Positions 61,069 through 64,000 of a stretch of DNA of 64,000 nt are shown here, piece by piece. This DNA comes from Staphylococcus sp. NRL 16/872 (lineage in GTDB: Bacteria > Bacillota > Bacilli > Staphylococcales > Staphylococcaceae): positions 248,001 to 312,000 of the forward strand of contig NZ_CP119327.1 of assembly GCF_022815905.2 (NCBI RefSeq), written 5' to 3'. Position 1 is the first letter of the stretch. Every line of letters starts with the position of its first letter. Made by a program: the position numbers and the translations under genes. The notes beneath the pieces are model-generated. The model worked only from the letters and a program-made list of their open reading frames with translations, was not told the DNA's origin and made no database searches.

Positions 61069-62301
61069 ATGAATATATGGATAATTTCAGATGGTGAACC
61101 ATTACCGACTGATAGTGATAATGTTAGGTTAAGAAGAATGGGGAACTTAACTCGCATCTTAGATCAACGAGGTCATAAAGTAATATGGTTTACCTCAAAT
61201 TTTGATCATTATAATAAAAAGTTTCGTACTGAATCAGATGAAGTTAAAAATTTATATAACAAATCCAAATTACTTTTACTTTCTACAAAAGGTTATAAAA
61301 AGAACGTATCTTTAGAAAGATATATGCATTTTAAAACATTTGGTCAAAAATTCAAACATTACGCAAATAATTTATCTAAGCCAGATTTAATTTTATGTAC
61401 TATGTCGCCGATCGAAGTAGCATTAAATGTTAAAGAATATTCTAAAGAAAATAAAGTTCCCTTTATAATTGATATTAGAGACTTATGGCCTGAAATTTAC
61501 TATGAAGTAACACCAAAAATCTCACATCCACTAATTAATTTATTAGTTGATAAATCAAAACGTAGCTTAAGCCGAGTGTTAAATAGTAGTAATGCAGTGA
61601 CAGGTGTTACAAAAGGTTTTGTGAACTATGGTCTTAAAATTAGTAATTTAACACCTAGAAAATACGACATTCCTTTCCATACAGCTTATCCAAAATTTGA
61701 TTTGTATTATTATAAAAACAGATTTGAAGAGTTTTGGGGAGACTATGGTCTTAGCAGAGAAGATTTTATTGTCACTTTTGTAGGGAATTTTGGTAAACAA
61801 TTTGATTTAGAAACTTTAGAAGAAGCTATTGATAAAATTCAAAATCTTAACATTAAATTTGTTTTATGTGGTACTGGAGAAAAATATGATTATTTTATTG
61901 ATAAATATAAAGATAACAAACATGTAATAATTCCAGGATGGGTAGGTAAAGATGAAATTGCTTCTTTAATAGCTACTTCTAATATAGGTATTGCACCGTA
62001 TAAAGATAGTATGAATTTTAGACTTAACGCACCGAACAAATTTGGTGAATATTTATCTGCTTCATTACCAATACTAGTATCTGTGTCAGGTGTTATGTCA
62101 GAACTATTATTAGAAAATAATTGTGGCTATCAATATAAATCCTCAAATGATCTTGTTAATTTAATTAATAAATATTATGAAACAAAAAAATTACAACAAG
62201 AACATGCACAAAATGCTAGAGACTTATTTGAAAAATCTTTTAATGCTGAAAAAGTATATAAAGATTTCAGTGAATATTTAGAAACGGTTGCTAAATTCTA
62301 A
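61069..62301 (+). CDS. GT4 glycosyltransferase (WbuB-like)
   Basis: This 410-residue GT-B enzyme has an N-terminal domain with SDNVRLRRMGNLTRILDQRG, as in WbuB/CapL-type transferases, and FIIDIRDLWPEIYYE as the acceptor-side motif. Its C-terminal donor domain has FIVTFVGNFGKQFDLETLEE, IIPGWVGKDEIASLI and NKFGEYLSASLPILVSVSG. The first Glu of E-x7-E is replaced in this subgroup. It adds an N-acetylated amino sugar to the lipid-linked intermediate. It starts 13 bases after the ATP-grasp gene. Confidence 0.85.
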   Translation: MNIWIISDGEPLPTDSDNVRLRRMGNLTRILDQRGHKVIWFTSNFDHYNKKFRTESDEVKNLYNKSKLLLLSTKGYKKNVSLERYMHFKTFGQKFKHYANNLSKPDLILCTMSPIEVALNVKEYSKENKVPFIIDIRDLWPEIYYEVTPKISHPLINLLVDKSKRSLSRVLNSSNAVTGVTKGFVNYGLKISNLTPRKYDIPFHTAYPKFDLYYYKNRFEEFWGDYGLSREDFIVTFVGNFGKQFDLETLEEAIDKIQNLNIKFVLCGTGEKYDYFIDKYKDNKHVIIPGWVGKDEIASLIATSNIGIAPYKDSMNFRLNAPNKFGEYLSASLPILVSVSGVMSELLLENNCGYQYKSSNDLVNLINKYYETKKLQQEHAQNARDLFEKSFNAEKVYKDFSEYLETVAKF

Positions 62302-62324
62302 AATGAAATAAAGGGTGTATATAT

Positions 62325-62897
62325 TTGATAAAAAAAATAATAAAACGTTTAGCTAGAATATCTACTCTCAAAAAAGGGATTTATGGAAACATTGGGAAAG
62401 GTAATAAATTTTCATGGAGCGTGTTCATTAGTGAAGGAGCACAATTAGGTTCTTATAATTACATTGGCCCCTATACAATGATAAATAATGCTAAAGTGGG
62501 TAATTATTGTTCTATAGCACCAGGAGTTAAATTAGGTCAAGCTGAGCATAGTAAGGATTTTTTTACCACTGCCCAACTTCTTAGTAAAGACTTGATAAAT
62601 CATTCATTAAATAAAGAAAAAACTAATATAGGTAATGATGTATGGTTAGGCGCTAATGTGGTGGTACTTCAAGGTGTTACTATTGGAGACGGTGCAATTA
62701 TAGGAGCTAACGCTGTAGTCACAAAAGATATACCTGACTACGCTATAGCAGTGGGAATTCCAGCAAAAGTGATAAAATATCGTTTCAATGAGAATATGAT
62801 TGCTACTTTAAAAGAATCAAACTGGTTTAATAATGATTTGAAAAAAGCTAAACAAATATTAAAAGATATTCAAAAGAAAGAATCCTTAGGTGAGTGA
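62325..62897 (+). CDS. Hexapeptide-repeat O-acetyltransferase
   Basis: This 190-residue left-handed beta-helix protein has repeats GNYCSIAPGVKLGQAEHSKD (with the catalytic His), IGNDVWLGANVVVLQGVTIG, DGAIIGANAVVTKDIPDYAI and VGIPAKVIKYRF. Members of the CatB/NeuD-like group transfer acetyl from acetyl-CoA to a sugar hydroxyl. It probably O-acetylates the capsule repeat. The start is a TTG at 62325 with AAAGGGTG 7-8 bases upstream. The next gene begins just after its stop. Confidence 0.85.
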   Translation: MIKKIIKRLARISTLKKGIYGNIGKGNKFSWSVFISEGAQLGSYNYIGPYTMINNAKVGNYCSIAPGVKLGQAEHSKDFFTTAQLLSKDLINHSLNKEKTNIGNDVWLGANVVVLQGVTIGDGAIIGANAVVTKDIPDYAIAVGIPAKVIKYRFNENMIATLKESNWFNNDLKKAKQILKDIQKKESLGE

Positions 62898-62898
62898 A

Positions 62899-63993
62899 AT
62901 GAAAATACTACATTTAAATTCTAATTTTTTATTTACAAAAATTTATGAGAATCAAATTAAAAGTATGCCGTCTGATTTTGATCATATAATTTATAATCCA
63001 TTAAAAAAGAGTGTAAAAAATCATACGAATTTAAAAGTATTAAATCCAGTAAATTTAGATAAACTAGATTCAATTCTTAGTCTAAAAAGACTTTCTAAAT
63101 CTTATAAATATTTGAAACAAAATATTAAATTAGACCAAATAAATATTGTGCATGCTCATACTTTAACTAATGATGGGCTATTAGCTTTAAGATTATTTAA
63201 AAGAAATAAAATACCATATATTTTAACAATTAGAAATACAGATATTAATTTCACTTTAAAATACAAAAAGCATTTAAAAAAACAATTTTTTGATGTAATT
63301 ATGTCAGCGAAAAATGTAATTTTTCCCAATCACTCGTATAAACATAAATTATTAGATATATTTAAAAATAATATTAAATTAGTGAAAAAACTTAATGATT
63401 CTTTAGTTATCCCTAACGGTATTGATGAATTATGGATAAATAATCCATCTCAAAATGTAAAGACTATCAATAAACAAAATGTAAAAATTTTATTTGTTGG
63501 AAGAATTTATAGTAATAAGAATTTACATACTTTATTAGAAGCTTTAAATAGGATAGAAAATTATGAGTTGACAGTAGTAGGCAGTATTATTGATACTAAA
63601 TATTTTGATGAGTTAAATAAAAAATATAATTTTAATTATATTGGAGAAAAAAGTAAAGAAGAATTAATTGAAATTATGAAATATCATCATATTTTTGCCA
63701 TGCCATCTTTTAATGAAACTTTTGGACTAGTTTATATTGAAGCTCTAAGTCAAAATCTTCCTGTATTATATACTAAAAATGAAGGAATATATAATTATTT
63801 TGAGGAAACCAAGTATGGAATTGCTGTCCAACCGAACGACGTTAAAAATATTGAAGAAGGTTTAAAATTCATCATACATAACTATCAAATAATTCAAAAC
63901 AATCTAAAGGATAAAACCTTCTTAACAGATTTCGATTGGAATAATATTGGGAAAGTTTATGAAAAATTGTATTTAGGTGAATATTATGGGTAG
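62899..63993 (+). CDS. GT4 glycosyltransferase
   Basis: This 364-residue GT-B enzyme has an N-terminal IVHAHTLTNDGLLALRLFKR, a linker VIPNGIDELWINN, and a donor domain with KILFVGRIYSNKNLHTLLEA and HIFAMPSFNETFGLVYIEAL; the E-T-F-G-L-V-Y-I-E stretch is the E-x7-E retaining motif. It transfers a further sugar of the capsule repeat. AGGTGA 6 bases upstream favours the ATG at 62899 over the GTG at 62890. The next gene overlaps its end by 8 bases. Confidence 0.88.
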   Translation: MKILHLNSNFLFTKIYENQIKSMPSDFDHIIYNPLKKSVKNHTNLKVLNPVNLDKLDSILSLKRLSKSYKYLKQNIKLDQINIVHAHTLTNDGLLALRLFKRNKIPYILTIRNTDINFTLKYKKHLKKQFFDVIMSAKNVIFPNHSYKHKLLDIFKNNIKLVKKLNDSLVIPNGIDELWINNPSQNVKTINKQNVKILFVGRIYSNKNLHTLLEALNRIENYELTVVGSIIDTKYFDELNKKYNFNYIGEKSKEELIEIMKYHHIFAMPSFNETFGLVYIEALSQNLPVLYTKNEGIYNYFEETKYGIAVQPNDVKNIEEGLKFIIHNYQIIQNNLKDKTFLTDFDWNNIGKVYEKLYLGEYYG

Positions 63994-64000
63994 ATTTTTA
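63986..64000 (+). CDS. Start of the next capsule gene (truncated by window edge)
   Basis: ATG at 63986 follows TTAGGTGA by about 6 bases and reads MGRFL before the edge. It overlaps the previous stop by 8 bases, as elsewhere in this operon. A polymerase, flippase or further transferase would be expected, but no function can be read. Confidence 0.5.

Overview
The window is about 64 kb of low-GC Firmicute chromosome. Gene content and order identify it as Staphylococcus: isaB, an arc cluster with its own ArcR, sasF-like and scaH-like surface genes, a tributyrin esterase next to arc, ipdC, azoR and a capA-capB-capC-capD capsule start. It is probably a coagulase-negative species rather than S. aureus. 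clfB, arcB and arcC are absent from the arc/estA neighbourhood, and the capsule genes after capD do not follow the capEFG order of S. aureus types 5/8. The exact species cannot be fixed from the sequence alone.

Layout. 1-3.1 kb: the 3' end of a phosphonate transporter permease, an SDR oxidoreductase, a frameshifted DUF4870 gene and a small LPXTG protein with duplicated FNHD repeats. 3.1-7.5 kb: a GNAT enzyme, a membrane protein, and gtfA-gtfB without the accessory Sec genes that usually accompany them. 7.5-11 kb (minus): small membrane protein, response regulator, sensor kinase, ABC ATPase and ABC permease, which looks like a peptide-sensing and resistance module with no bacteriocin gene. 11-16.2 kb: redox and electrophile-stress genes (msrA, SDR, DoxX, luciferase-like oxidoreductase, quinone-oxidoreductase-like MDR, DJ-1). 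16.2-22.3 kb (minus): TetR, OpuAC-like lipoprotein, FarE-like MMPL exporter, small membrane protein, LysR. 22.4-34.7 kb: metallophosphatase, SasF-like LPXTG protein, YfcC transporter, ScaH-like glucosaminidase/CHAP hydrolase, YhgE/Pip protein, a Q/N/T-rich anchored protein and isaB.

35-42.3 kb: YolD-like protein, a duplicated secreted protein, ArgR-type regulator, arcA-arcD-arcR and esterase. The arcA promoter carries an ArcR site and a cre site in a readable class-II arrangement. 42.5-50.8 kb: two paralogous exported poly-gamma-glutamate-hydrolase-like proteins and a CapA-family protein, with a decayed plasmid/IS insertion (45.2-46.7 kb) between 20-bp direct repeats, then ipdC with a divergent MarR gene. 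50.8-64 kb: azoR, a 33-aa membrane peptide, then a one-direction capsule operon that runs off the right edge. This operon has Wzz/BY-kinase/phosphatase, a CapD-type 4,6-dehydratase, a UDP-sugar dehydrogenase, a sugar aminotransferase, a PglC-type initiating transferase, a GNAT, an ATP-grasp ligase, two GT4 glycosyltransferases and a hexapeptide acetyltransferase. The set suggests a capsule containing a 4-amino-4,6-dideoxy sugar modified by acyl or aminoacyl groups, and a uronic acid.

The intergenic DNA is rich in structure. Two copies of a ~120-nt element (12482-12603 and 30023-30139) show compensatory base changes in two stems and look like an unrecognised structured RNA. A palindromic repeat family occurs at 27.4-27.7, 33.15-33.4 and 40.96-41.17 kb and includes a perfect 66-bp inverted repeat around scaH-yhgE. 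A STAR-like element lies at 34.86-34.98 kb. No tRNA, rRNA, CRISPR array or intact prophage was seen.
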